From NCBI RefSeq assembly GCF_900465355.1, contig NZ_LS483254.1:992001-1056000 (forward strand): a stretch of 64,000 bases of DNA, in the 5' to 3' direction. This document shows positions 19,564 through 27,935 of the stretch, one piece after another. The stretch comes from Candidatus Bipolaricaulis anaerobius. Lineage in GTDB: Bacteria > Bipolaricaulota > Bipolaricaulia > Bipolaricaulales > Bipolaricaulaceae. A program made the position numbers and the translations under genes. The notes beneath the pieces are model-generated. The model was not told where the DNA came from. It did no database searches and saw only the letters and a list, made by a program, of their open reading frames with translations. The first letter of the stretch is position 1; each line of letters begins with the position of its first letter.

Positions 19564-21051
19564 ATGAAGAAATCGTGGCGCGTGTCGGCGCTGGCCCTCC
19601 TGATCGGGCTAGCGGTGGTGGTACCGTCGGTCCAGTTCATCCTCGGGGGCGGGGACACCGGGGTGGCGACCGCTCAGCTCGCCCCCCTCGTCCACGCCCA
19701 GACTGTACAGGAAGAGATCGCGGCATCGGGACAAGCCGCGGTCAAGGCGGCGATCAACGCGGTCGCCCCGGGCGTGGTCAAGGTCGAGGTGGTGAAGAAG
19801 TCGGCCAGTCTGTGGGACACGTTCCTCGATGATCCCTTCCTGCGCCGGTTCTTCGACCTCTCGCCGCTCGAGGAACAGGAGGTGACCTCGGTCGGGTCGG
19901 GGTTCGTCGTCGAGTACGGCGGCGTGAGGTACGTGCTCACCAATGCCCACGTGGTGGAGGGTGCGGTCTCGATCCGCGTCACCGCGAAGACGGGGAAAGA
20001 GCTCGCGGCTGAGGTGGTGGGCACGGACGCCCTCCTCGACCTCGCCGTGCTCGCGATTGAGGACTCGTTGGATATCCCGGCGGTGAGCCTCGGGGACTCC
20101 GACCTCCTCGAGATCGGGGACTGGGTGATCGCGATTGGGAACCCGCTCGGGCTCTCCCACACCGTGACCCTGGGGATCGTGTCCGCCCTCGGACGTGACG
20201 TCCCCCGGCCGGACGGGAGCGGGTACTACCGGCGGATGATCCAGACCGATGCCGCGATCAACCCCGGCAATTCCGGCGGGCCGCTCGTGAACGCGTTCGG
20301 CCAGGTGGTGGGGATGAACACGATCATCGCCCGCAGCACGGACAGCGGCGTGGCGGTGGAGGGGATCAACTTCGCCGTCCCGATCAACGAGATCGTGCAG
20401 GCGCTTTCCCAGATCGCCGCGCAAGGGAGGGTTGTTCGGGCGTGGCTCGGCGTGTACATCCAGGACATCCCTGCGGGGATGGAGACGCGATTCGGCGTCA
20501 GCGCAGGCCAGGGCGTGCTCGTGTCGGACGTCGTCCCCGGTGGCCCGGCCGCCCAGGCTGGCATTAAGGCGGGCGACGTGATCACCGCCATCGCGGGCCG
20601 GGCGGTGGGCACGAGCAATGACCTACAACTGGAGGTCATGTACCGCGCGGTCGGAGAGAAGGTGACCGTGTCGATCCTCCGGGACGGGAAGCCGATCTCG
20701 GTGGACGTCGTCCTCGGCGAGCGCCCGGAGGAGGTGGCCTCTTCCTCCCCAGCTGCCGAGCCGGAGCAGGGGCAGGAGAAGTTCGGGCTCACCGTGCAGG
20801 CGATCACGCCCGAGCTCGCCGCCCGGTACAGCCTCCGCCAGACGACGGGCGTGGTCGTGACCAAGGTGGCCTCCGGCTCGCGAGCGTACTGGGCGGGGAT
20901 CGAGGTCGGGGATGTGATCGTGGAGGTCAACCGCGAGCCCGTGGAGTCGATCAGCGACTGGGACAGGATTGTGGCCGGAATCGGCGATCGCGATGAGGTC
21001 CTCCTCACCGTGGTGAGCGGCGACTTCACGCGGTTCGTCTTCCTGCGCTAG
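19564..21051 (+). CDS. htrA: HtrA/DegP-family periplasmic serine protease with two PDZ domains
   Basis: 495 residues from the ATG at 19564, which is 9 nt from a GGAGG; the ATG at 19558 is too close. An N-terminal signal/anchor (residues 6-28) precedes the trypsin-like domain with His129 (LTNAHVV), Asp159 (ALLDLAVL) and Ser237 (NPGNSGGPL). Two PDZ domains follow (about 305-395 and 415-495; GVLVSDVVPGGPAAQAGIKA and GVVVTKVASGSRAYWAGI). It should act in envelope protein quality control. A TACAAT box at 19522-19527 could be its -10 element, giving a leader of ~30 nt. Confidence 0.95.
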   Translation: MKKSWRVSALALLIGLAVVVPSVQFILGGGDTGVATAQLAPLVHAQTVQEEIAASGQAAVKAAINAVAPGVVKVEVVKKSASLWDTFLDDPFLRRFFDLSPLEEQEVTSVGSGFVVEYGGVRYVLTNAHVVEGAVSIRVTAKTGKELAAEVVGTDALLDLAVLAIEDSLDIPAVSLGDSDLLEIGDWVIAIGNPLGLSHTVTLGIVSALGRDVPRPDGSGYYRRMIQTDAAINPGNSGGPLVNAFGQVVGMNTIIARSTDSGVAVEGINFAVPINEIVQALSQIAAQGRVVRAWLGVYIQDIPAGMETRFGVSAGQGVLVSDVVPGGPAAQAGIKAGDVITAIAGRAVGTSNDLQLEVMYRAVGEKVTVSILRDGKPISVDVVLGERPEEVASSSPAAEPEQGQEKFGLTVQAITPELAARYSLRQTTGVVVTKVASGSRAYWAGIEVGDVIVEVNREPVESISDWDRIVAGIGDRDEVLLTVVSGDFTRFVFLR

Positions 21052-21076
21052 AGGCCATGGGGTAACATAGGGGTGG

Positions 21077-21154
21077 CGGAGAGTAGCGCAGGTTGGTCAG
21101 CGCGCATGGTTCGGGACCATGAGGTCGGCGGTTCAAATCCGCCCTCTCCGACCA
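21077..21154 (+). tRNA. tRNA-Pro (anticodon CGG)
   Basis: Acceptor CGGAGAG pairs with CTCTCCG (21144-21150), followed by A and an encoded CCA. The anticodon stem CATGG/CCATG encloses TTCGGGA with anticodon CGG at 21112-21114, and GGTTCAAATCC forms the T loop. Confidence 0.95.
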
Positions 21155-21155
21155 C

Positions 21156-21177
21156 ACGGGGCCTTCCGCGGCCCCGT
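21156..21177 (+). terminator. Hairpin after tRNA-Pro
   Basis: An 8-bp stem (ACGGGGCC with GGCCCCGT) and a 6-nt loop follow the tRNA immediately; only a short T-rich stretch comes after. Probable terminator or 3'-processing barrier. Confidence 0.5.
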
Positions 21178-21198
21178 TGTGCTGGGTGGGGAGGACCG

Positions 21199-21996
21199 AT
21201 GAAGGTCTACGTGAGCGCCGACATTGAAGGGATCGCCGGTGTCACCCACTGGGACGAGACGGAGATCGGGAAGCCAGGGTACGAGGCATCCCGCCGGCAG
21301 ATGGCCGCCGAGGTGCGGGCGGCGTGCGAGGGCGCGGCGCAGGCCGGGGCGCGAGAGATCCTCGTCAAGGACGCCCATGACACCGGCCGCAACCTCACTC
21401 CGGCGGACCTGCCCCCTGGGACGGAGCTCCACCGTGGGTGGGCCTCCCATCCCCTCGCGATGGTCGAGGGACTGGATCCCTCGTTCGCCGGCCTCCTCCT
21501 CGTGGGATACCACGCCCCGGCGGGGTCGGTGGGAAGCCCGCTCGCGCACACCCTGTCCCCCCAGCTCCACGCCGTAACGATCAACGACCGTCCTGCCTCA
21601 GAGCTCCTCCTCGTCGTCCACAGCGCGGCCTACGTTGGCGTTCCGCTCCTGTTCGTATCCGGGGACGCGGAGACCTGCGCCGAGGCCCAGCGCCTGAACC
21701 CGCACATCGTCACCACCGCCGTCAAGCGGGGCGTGGGCGGGGCGACGGTGAGCGTGGACGCGGGCCGGGCTGTGGAAGGGATCCGCACCGGGGTGACCGC
21801 CGCCCTCACCGGAGATCCCGCACGGTGCCTGATCGCTCTTCCGGAGCGGTTCTCGGTTGGGATAACCTACCGGGATCACCCACCGGCGTACCGGGCGTCG
21901 TTCTACCCGGGGGCGTCGCTCACCGGACCGCGGTCGGTGGGGTTCTCCGCGAGCGATTTCCTCGACGTGCTGCGGTTCCTCATGTTCGTGGCGTAG
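21199..21996 (+). CDS. D-aminopeptidase-like protein, peptidase family M55 (DppA family)
   Basis: 265 residues from the ATG at 21199, preceded by GGGGAGG. The family M55 metal site is recognisable: SADIEGIAG at the N-terminus, KDAHDTG near residue 60, and a GYHAPAGS histidine near residue 105. Homologues are cytoplasmic zinc D-aminopeptidases that release N-terminal D-Ala or related residues, often linked to peptide or cell-wall-peptide recycling and to Dpp transporters. It lies between tRNA-Pro and four more tRNA genes, with no operon partner. Substrate is inferred only from the family. Confidence 0.9.
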   Translation: MKVYVSADIEGIAGVTHWDETEIGKPGYEASRRQMAAEVRAACEGAAQAGAREILVKDAHDTGRNLTPADLPPGTELHRGWASHPLAMVEGLDPSFAGLLLVGYHAPAGSVGSPLAHTLSPQLHAVTINDRPASELLLVVHSAAYVGVPLLFVSGDAETCAEAQRLNPHIVTTAVKRGVGGATVSVDAGRAVEGIRTGVTAALTGDPARCLIALPERFSVGITYRDHPPAYRASFYPGASLTGPRSVGFSASDFLDVLRFLMFVA

Positions 21997-22067
21997 ACCT
22001 CGCGCTCGGCGAGGCGTCGTTGACGATGCCGGAGGGCGGCCATAGAATCCTTTCCGGTCGTCGGCAC

Positions 22068-22138
22068 GCGGGTATAGCTCAATGGTAGAGCCCTGGCCTT
22101 CCAAGCCAGAAACGCGGGTTCGATTCCCGCTACCCGCT
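22068..22138 (+). tRNA. tRNA-Gly (anticodon TCC)
   Basis: Acceptor GCGGGTA/TACCCGC, discriminator T, no encoded CCA. The anticodon arm CTGGC-CTTCCAA-GCCAG places TCC at 22100-22102, and the T loop is GGTTCGATTCC. Confidence 0.95.
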
Positions 22139-22168
22139 GAGAGGACAGTCGCTAAAGGCTGTGTTCGT

Positions 22169-22246
22169 GCGCCCGTAGCTCAGTTGGACCAGAGCAGCGG
22201 CCTTCTAAGCCGCAGGCCGGGGGTTCGATTCCTCCCGGGCGCGCCA
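22169..22246 (+). tRNA. tRNA-Arg (anticodon TCT)
   Basis: Acceptor GCGCCCG/CGGGCGC, discriminator G and encoded CCA. The anticodon stem GCGGC/GCCGC has loop CTTCTAA, anticodon TCT at 22204-22206. Confidence 0.95.
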
Positions 22247-22288
22247 CACGAACAGTCGTGAGCAAGTCCTAAACTGAACCACCTCGAT

Positions 22289-22365
22289 GGGGAGCGTAGC
22301 TCAGTTGGCAGAGCACCGCGCTGTGGCCGCGGCGGTCGCGGGTTCAAGTCCCGTCGCTCCTCCCA
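22289..22365 (+). tRNA. tRNA-His (anticodon GTG)
   Basis: Acceptor GGGAGCG/CGCTCCT with an extra 5' G (22289) opposite C73, the histidine identity pair, and encoded CCA. The anticodon loop CTGTGGC between CCGCG and CGCGG gives GTG at 22323-22325. Confidence 0.95.
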
Positions 22366-22411
22366 GGGTGGACCGTCCCACGCCGGCGGACAGGGTGGGG
22401 GCGGCATGATC

Positions 22412-22485
22412 GCGCCCGTAGCTCAACGGACCAGAGCATCGGCCTTCGGAGCCGAGGGTTGGGGGTTCAAGTCCTCCCGGGCGCA
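22412..22485 (+). tRNA. tRNA-Arg (anticodon TCG)
   Basis: Acceptor GCGCCCG/CGGGCGC, discriminator A, CCA not directly encoded (CACCA follows). The anticodon arm TCGGC-CTTCGGA-GCCGA gives TCG at 22446-22448. Confidence 0.93.
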
Positions 22486-22551
22486 CACCACTTCGCTTTA
22501 CCCTTGCGGGGCTTCCAGATCCCCTGGCGCGGCAGGGGCCAAACCGCGAAC

Positions 22552-22579
22552 TTGCCCTCCCAAGTGGAGGCTGTAGAAT
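22552..22579 (+). promoter_or_regulatory. Promoter of the MMPL/LolA-like operon
   Basis: TTGCCC (22552-22557) and TAGAAT (22574-22579), spacer 16 bp. The predicted start near 22586 is directly followed by a palindromic operator. Confidence 0.62.
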
Positions 22580-22589
22580 GGGAAACGTG

Positions 22590-22607
22590 CGAACGAACGC
22601 TCGTTCG
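22590..22607 (+). promoter_or_regulatory. TetR-type operator palindrome
   Basis: CGAACGA-ACGC-TCGTTCG is a perfect 7-bp inverted repeat, the form commonly bound by TetR-family repressors controlling MMPL/RND exporters. It lies a few bases past the predicted transcription start, where binding would block transcription. No TetR gene is in the window. Confidence 0.75.
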
Positions 22608-22866
22608 GAGCTCGGGACCGTTCCCTTGCACCCGGAGGAAGGAGCACCCGCCGCTGGGCCGGGAGGGGAGCCTGAATGCCCACCGGAAGGGGTCGCCACC
22701 CCGCTGCCCCACCGCACCGTCGGGTAGCCCCAGACGGAGTCCGGCGGGGGCACGATGTCGTGGGCAAGGGGGAGGCGGGTGCGCTAGCGAAGCGGCCCTC
22801 CGCTCAAGGCCCAGACGAGCTGGCGAACCTGGTCTGGAGAGCTCTGCGTGCGGAAGGAGGTACCTG
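22608..22866 (+). other. Long GC-rich 5' leader without a recognised element
   Basis: About 260 nt separate the operator from the first gene of the exporter operon. It is rich in potential G:C stems. It contains an open frame of 63 codons (22676-22867) whose stop overlaps the next ATG, but that product looks like random high-GC coding. I recognise no known riboswitch, RNase P, SRP or T-box signature. Confidence 0.4.
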
Positions 22867-23310
22867 ATGAAAAGGTTGCTATTGGCCCTGGCAGTGGCTT
22901 CGGCGATGTGCGCAGTCGCCACAGGCCAGGTGCGGCTCCTCATCGTGGACGAGACGGAGACGATCGAGGAATCCATGCGCATTGAGGTCCTCGCCCGGAG
23001 GCTCGTGGCCACCGGCGCGTTCGTCGTCCGGGCGACCCAGACGATGCCGACCGCCCCGTGGAACGGGGGCGAGTTCGACCTCGTTTTGGTGATCCCCGCG
23101 CGGAGCCGGTTCGTGTGGCTGTGCGCCCCGGTTGTGGTACCGGTCCAGCCACCCCCGGCTGGGCTCCCTTCCCTGCCGGACGTGCTCGAGCTCGCGTTCG
23201 GTGGTACCCGGGAGGTCCGCACTCCCGCCGACGACCTCTACCCCCTTCTCCTCTCCAGCCTCTTCGCGCGGATTGGGGTTTTCGGGGGAGATGATGGGGC
23301 CATGCGATGA
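22867..23310 (+). CDS. Small exported protein of the MMPL operon, unknown function
   Basis: 147 residues from the ATG at 22867, preceded by a strong GGAGG. It has a clear signal peptide (MKRLLLALAVASAMCAVATG) and a mature part beginning QVRLLIVDETETIEES, with a VFVLVIPARSR-like beta segment (residues 70-80) and a proline-rich loop (PVQPPPAGLPSLPD). Its stop overlaps the start of the exporter gene (ATGA), so it is the first gene of the three-gene unit and likely an accessory envelope protein. I do not recognise the family. Confidence 0.75.
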   Translation: MKRLLLALAVASAMCAVATGQVRLLIVDETETIEESMRIEVLARRLVATGAFVVRATQTMPTAPWNGGEFDLVLVIPARSRFVWLCAPVVVPVQPPPAGLPSLPDVLELAFGGTREVRTPADDLYPLLLSSLFARIGVFGGDDGAMR

Positions 23311-25664
23311 GAAGGCTGATGGGTTGGATCGTGGATCACCCATGGTGGGTCATCGCCCTGACCGGGGCAGTTACTCTCCTGTTCGCGGCGTTCATCCCCG
23401 GGATCAAGACCGAACAGGACTTCCGGGAATACCTGCCTAGGGACGACCCCGCCGTCCAGGCACTGGAGGAGGCGGAGGAGCGCTACGGCGCCCAGATCTT
23501 CTCCTTGATCGCCTTCGAGGCCGACGACACGGTGTTCCAGGTCTCCACCCTCGAAAAGATCAAGGACCTCGAGGACCGGATCGCCGAGATCCCGGGGGTG
23601 GAGGAAGTCCAGAGCCTGCTCACCGCTCAGATCATCACCGGGACCGAGGCGGCCATCACCGTGGGCCCCGCGGCCCCGGGCGGACGGGTCCCGGAGTCCC
23701 CAGAAGAGCTCTCGGCCTATCGCGACCGGGTCATGGGGAGCCGCCAGCTCAGGGGGATGTTCGTATCCGAGGACGGCCAAGCGGCGGCGATCATGTTCAA
23801 ACTTGACCCCCGGCTCTCCACCGTGGAGACGGAGGAGATCGCCCGCAAGGTGGAAGTCATGGCCCGGGAGTACGAAGGCCCGGAGCGGATCTACCTCGCT
23901 GGGGGGATGTTCGAGGCCCTGGAGGCCCAGCGGATGATGACGCGCGACCTCAAGGTTCTGTTGCCCGTCGCCGTCGTGATGATCGTGGTGGTCCTCTACC
24001 TCAGCTTCCGCAGCCTGCGCGGGGTGGTGATCCCCCTCGTGGTGGTGTGCCTGGGGGTGATCTGGACGGTGGGGGCGATGGCCATAGCCGGCGTCCCGTT
24101 CACCGTGATCTCCATCATCATCCCCGTGATCCTCCTTGCCATGGGCACCGCCGATGGGATCCACATCGTGAATCGCTACTACGAGGTGGCAGCCCGGGGG
24201 CTCCCCAAGCGGGAGGTGGTGCTCGCGACCATGAGCGAGATGACTTCTCCTGTGGTGATGACCTCCCTCACCACCATCGCCGGATTCCTCTCGCTCCTCG
24301 CCACGTTCCTCGTCCCGCAGCGGCAGTTCGGCGTGTTCACCGCCGTGGGGATGGCCGCTGAGCTCATCCTATCGTTGACCCTGATCCCGGCCCTCCTTTC
24401 CTTGCTCCGCCTCCCGGCGACGGGAACGAAGGAACAGCAGCTGGAACATGGCCTCCTCTCCCGCGGGCTCGCCCGGTTGGGGAGCGGCGTCGTCCGCCAC
24501 CGGGCGTGGGTGCTCGCGACCGCGGTCGTACTGGTGGCCATCTCCCTGGTCGGGGTGCCCCGGCTGCGGCTCGAGACCGAGCTATCCCAGTACATCGGCG
24601 AAGACAGCCCCATTGCCCAGACGATGCAGGTGATGGATGACCGGTTCGGGGGAGCGATGCAGCTCGCCATCGAGATCGACACCGGCCGGCGCGATGGGCT
24701 GAAGGACCCAGAGGTGCTCGCCAGGATCGCCGCGCTCGAGGGGTTTCTGGAGGCGGAACCCGCGATCAGCACCACGAGCTCCATCGCGGACATGGTGCGG
24801 GAGATGAACCAGAAGTTCCACGGGGACGACCCCGCCTACTACGTGATCCCTGAGGACGGGCGGCTAGTGTCCCAGCTTCTGTTCCTGTTCACCTTCCAAG
24901 GTGGGTCCTTGGGGAGCATGGCCCTCGGGGATTTCTCTGCCGGAGAGGTGTTCGCCCGGGTCAAGGGCATCGACTCCACGCAGGAGATCGAGGACCTCAT
25001 GGAGAGAGTCCAGGCCTATCTGGATGAAAACTTCAATGCCCACGGCATTCGGGCGCAGGAGGTCGGCATCGCCCAGGTCTCCATCTCCCTCCTCAACCGC
25101 CTGGTGGCGAGCCAGGCCACGAGCCTAGGAACGAGCATGGTCGCCGTATGGGCGATCGTCGCGCTGTTGATGAGGTCGCTTTTGGCGGGGCTGATCAGCC
25201 TGATCCCGCTCGTGATCACGGTGGCGTTGAACTTCGGGTTCATGGCCTACACTGGCCGGCCGCTGGACATCGCGACGATGATGATCGGGTCCATCGTGAT
25301 CGGGGTGGGGATCGACTACGCCATTCATTTCCAGTCCCGGTTCCGGCTTGAGTACGCCCGGACCAAGAACCCCAATCCCGGTCGGGCCATCGAGCAGACG
25401 ATGCGCACCTCCGGCCGGGGGATCGTGTACAACGCCGTCACCGTCGGCCTCGGGTTCGCCGTGCTCGTCTTCTCCACGCTGAAGGGGACGGCCATCTTCG
25501 GGTCGCTCATCGCCACGGCGATGGGGTTGTCCGCCCTCGCTGCCCTCACCGTCATCCCCGCTCTGTTGGCGACCCTGCGGCCGCAGTCTATCACGAGGGG
25601 CAAGGGCGGTCCCAAGCGTTCGAACCGAAAGAACAAGGTTAAAGGAAAAGGAGGTAAACGATGA
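23307..25664 (+). CDS. RND-superfamily exporter, MMPL type
   Basis: 785 residues with the duplicated RND layout: a helix near residue 15, a periplasmic loop, a helix bundle at about 210-370, then a second helix (around 400), loop and bundle (about 605-765). MMPL-type elements are seen, such as MGTADGIHIVNRYYE and IGVGIDYAIHFQSRFRLEY, the latter including the conserved acidic/GxxxDY segment in the proton-relay helix. The protein probably exports lipids or hydrophobic compounds. It is coupled by ATGA overlaps to a small exported protein upstream and a LolA-like protein downstream. The C-terminus is strongly basic (KGKGGKR). Confidence 0.92.
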   Translation: MRRLMGWIVDHPWWVIALTGAVTLLFAAFIPGIKTEQDFREYLPRDDPAVQALEEAEERYGAQIFSLIAFEADDTVFQVSTLEKIKDLEDRIAEIPGVEEVQSLLTAQIITGTEAAITVGPAAPGGRVPESPEELSAYRDRVMGSRQLRGMFVSEDGQAAAIMFKLDPRLSTVETEEIARKVEVMAREYEGPERIYLAGGMFEALEAQRMMTRDLKVLLPVAVVMIVVVLYLSFRSLRGVVIPLVVVCLGVIWTVGAMAIAGVPFTVISIIIPVILLAMGTADGIHIVNRYYEVAARGLPKREVVLATMSEMTSPVVMTSLTTIAGFLSLLATFLVPQRQFGVFTAVGMAAELILSLTLIPALLSLLRLPATGTKEQQLEHGLLSRGLARLGSGVVRHRAWVLATAVVLVAISLVGVPRLRLETELSQYIGEDSPIAQTMQVMDDRFGGAMQLAIEIDTGRRDGLKDPEVLARIAALEGFLEAEPAISTTSSIADMVREMNQKFHGDDPAYYVIPEDGRLVSQLLFLFTFQGGSLGSMALGDFSAGEVFARVKGIDSTQEIEDLMERVQAYLDENFNAHGIRAQEVGIAQVSISLLNRLVASQATSLGTSMVAVWAIVALLMRSLLAGLISLIPLVITVALNFGFMAYTGRPLDIATMMIGSIVIGVGIDYAIHFQSRFRLEYARTKNPNPGRAIEQTMRTSGRGIVYNAVTVGLGFAVLVFSTLKGTAIFGSLIATAMGLSALAALTVIPALLATLRPQSITRGKGGPKRSNRKNKVKGKGGKR

Positions 25665-26512
25665 GGAAGCTTGTGCGTGGAGCAGCGGTGTTCGGGGCGT
25701 GCGTTCTCCTCGGGGCGATGGCCATCGCCCAGGGGGAGCTCACGGGCAACGATATCTTGGATCGGATGCGGGAGAAGGGGGTCCTGTTCCTCCAGGAGGG
25801 GGACCTCATCTTCCAGGCCCGGTTTGACCTCGTGTTCGCTGATGGCACGCAGGGACAGAACGAGTTCGAGATCTTCATCTCCCAGGGCGACGAGGCCACG
25901 GGGGAGCCCGATCGGCTCTTGATCTATTACCTAACGCCGGAGGACATCGCCGGGACCATCTTCCTGTCGGTGATCCCGCCGGAGGGGGATGCCCGGATGT
26001 GGCTGTACCTCCCGGCGTTGGGCTTCGTCAAGGAGCTCATCTCGGAGTCCGAACAAGCTCAGTCCTTCGCCGGGACCACCCTCACCTACGAGCAGATCGG
26101 TGGCGCAGTCGACTACTCCGCGGACTACACGGCCACCCGCCTCGCCGATTCATCCGTCTCCGTGACTGTGGATGGGGCCTCGAGCGAGCGGTCGGTGTAC
26201 GTGCTCGAGATCTCCGCCAAGCCGGGGGCCACGGTGGACTACCCCAAGGGGAAGCTGTGGGTGGATGTGGAGGAGCTGACCCCGGTGCGGTCCGAGTTCT
26301 ACGACAAGCTCGGCCGGCTCGAGATCGTGCTGGAGATCCTGAGGTTGGAGACGTTCGAGGACGATCTGGTGCCGACCCTGATCAAGGCGTGCAACCAGAA
26401 GGACGCGACCTGCACAACGATCGAGGTGCTGGCGAAGCAGCGGGCCGCACTGCCGGCGGAGATCTTCACCCCGGCGGCGCTACCCACCTTCACCCCCGAC
26501 GCCTATCGGTAA
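25661..26512 (+). CDS. Outer-membrane lipoprotein-sorting (LolA-like) protein
   Basis: 283 residues with a signal peptide (residues 1-24, ending AIAQG). The mature part matches the family of outer membrane lipoprotein-sorting proteins found beside MMPL exporters: NDILDRMREKG near the N-terminus, a LIYYLTPEDIAGTIFLS strand pattern, WLYLPALGFVKELIS, and VDYPKGKLWVDVEELTPVRSE... toward the end. It probably binds a lipid or lipoprotein in the periplasm and receives cargo from the exporter encoded upstream, to which it is coupled by ATGA overlap. It is the last gene of the operon. Confidence 0.85.
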   Translation: MRKLVRGAAVFGACVLLGAMAIAQGELTGNDILDRMREKGVLFLQEGDLIFQARFDLVFADGTQGQNEFEIFISQGDEATGEPDRLLIYYLTPEDIAGTIFLSVIPPEGDARMWLYLPALGFVKELISESEQAQSFAGTTLTYEQIGGAVDYSADYTATRLADSSVSVTVDGASSERSVYVLEISAKPGATVDYPKGKLWVDVEELTPVRSEFYDKLGRLEIVLEILRLETFEDDLVPTLIKACNQKDATCTTIEVLAKQRAALPAEIFTPAALPTFTPDAYR

Positions 26513-26627
26513 AGGGGACGTGCTCCCGCGCGAAACGCCGGCTCAGGGGCGTTCATCGCGCTTGGGAAGTGGAGGCGGCCCCCGGGCCTGGCCGCCAGGC
26601 GGGCCACGGTAGGATGGGGGTGACGGG

Positions 26628-27803
26628 ATGGCGTGGGTTGCGTTTGCCCTGTCGCTAGCCGTCCTCCTCCTCCTCGCCCGGTGGAGCCTATGGGGGGCGA
26701 TGATGGTGGGGGCGCTCATCCTGGGGGGGCTGACCCTCCCATTGGGCGAGGTGGGAATGGCCTTCGCCTCGGTGTGGGTCAGTCCGAGCGTGCTCCTCCT
26801 GGCGCTGGCGATGACGCTGATCCCCCTCATCGGCGGGGCGTTGGTCGCGAGCAAGCGCATGGACCGCCTTCTCGCCGGACTGCCCGGAGGCCGGCGGACC
26901 GTCTATGCCCTCGGCCCCGCGATCCTGGGGATGCTCCCCATGCCCGGCGGGGCGCTCCTTTCGGCACCGCTCGTCGAGCGGGCCGGCGGAGCCCCGCCCG
27001 ACGTCCGTGCCGCCGCCAACGTGTGGTTTCGCCACACCCTGCACTCGATTTACCCCCTGTCCCCCGCCCTCATCACCGGGGCAACCCTGGCGGGCCTCGA
27101 TGTGTGGGGTGTGATCCCCTACCAGCTCCCGGCGGTGCTCATCCTCGTCGCCCTCGGGTACGCGGCGTTCCTGCGCCGGGTGTCAGGCCCGGTCGAGCTC
27201 GACGGGCCCCGGTCAAGGCGGAACCTGGTCGTCCCCCTGGGGATCCTCCTCGTGGCCCCCGTTCTCGATCTCGTGCTGAAGCGGGTGGCCCCGATCCCCG
27301 TCCCCGAGCTCGCCACGTTCCTCGGGGTCACGGCGAGCCTGATCCTCGCCACGGTGGGCACGGTCTCCTGGTCGGACCTCATCGCGATGGTCCGCCGGGA
27401 GAGGCCGTGGCGGTTCGGGCTGATCGTGATCGGGGTGTTCACCTACCTCGCCGTATTCCAACGCTCCGGGCTGCCGGCGCGGATCGCCGGGCTCGCCCTT
27501 CCTCCGGCGGCGCTCTGCGTGGGGGCAGGATGGCTCCTCGGGTTCGCCACCGGTCGCCAGCAGGCGGCGTTGTCCATCGTGATCCCGATCTACACGGGGG
27601 CCCAGGGCGCGATGGCCCCGTGGGCATTCGCCGTGACCTACTTCGCCTCGTACCTCGGGTACCTCCTCTCCCCACTTCATCCCTGCCTCACGGTGTCGGC
27701 AGAGCACGCCGGCGTTCCCCTCCGGGCAGCGTGGCAGCAGCTCATCGGCCCAACCCTGGTCGCCTTTCTGATCACCGTCGGGGCAAGCCTCATCGTCCTG
27801 TAG
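26628..27803 (+). CDS. DUF401-family integral membrane protein
   Basis: 391 residues, almost entirely hydrophobic with about ten predicted helices. Two family-typical stretches are visible: ILGMLPMPGGALLSAPLVE near residue 105 and LGYLLSPLHPCLTVSAEHAG near the C-terminus; their symmetry resembles ion-transporter-like antiparallel repeats. The function of DUF401 is not established; a transporter of organic anions is plausible. A TAGGAT box at 26610-26615 lies 12 nt before the ATG, with GGGGGTGA in between as possible Shine-Dalgarno. It is a single-gene unit. Confidence 0.85.
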   Translation: MAWVAFALSLAVLLLLARWSLWGAMMVGALILGGLTLPLGEVGMAFASVWVSPSVLLLALAMTLIPLIGGALVASKRMDRLLAGLPGGRRTVYALGPAILGMLPMPGGALLSAPLVERAGGAPPDVRAAANVWFRHTLHSIYPLSPALITGATLAGLDVWGVIPYQLPAVLILVALGYAAFLRRVSGPVELDGPRSRRNLVVPLGILLVAPVLDLVLKRVAPIPVPELATFLGVTASLILATVGTVSWSDLIAMVRRERPWRFGLIVIGVFTYLAVFQRSGLPARIAGLALPPAALCVGAGWLLGFATGRQQAALSIVIPIYTGAQGAMAPWAFAVTYFASYLGYLLSPLHPCLTVSAEHAGVPLRAAWQQLIGPTLVAFLITVGASLIVL

Positions 27804-27935
27804 AAGAGCGAACACTCGGGCACCCGCCGGCGCGTTTCCGATCATCCCGCGGAGGAAGCGGCCCCCTGGCCGACGGCCCCCCTGCCGGATAGGCTTTCCA
27901 CTGCCACCGTCAGGGTGGACGAGGAGCGATATGCC

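Noticed and set aside
22608-22866. Long leader as SRP RNA, RNase P RNA or a riboswitch
   Set aside because: A GGAGGAAGGAGCA stretch recalls SRP RNA, but the flanking conserved helix and the RNase P P4 sequences are missing; no riboswitch core was found.
27804-27935. SAM riboswitch before metK
   Set aside because: None of the SAM-I, SAM-II or SAH core sequences is recognisable; only a small inverted repeat (CCACC/GGGTGG) is present.
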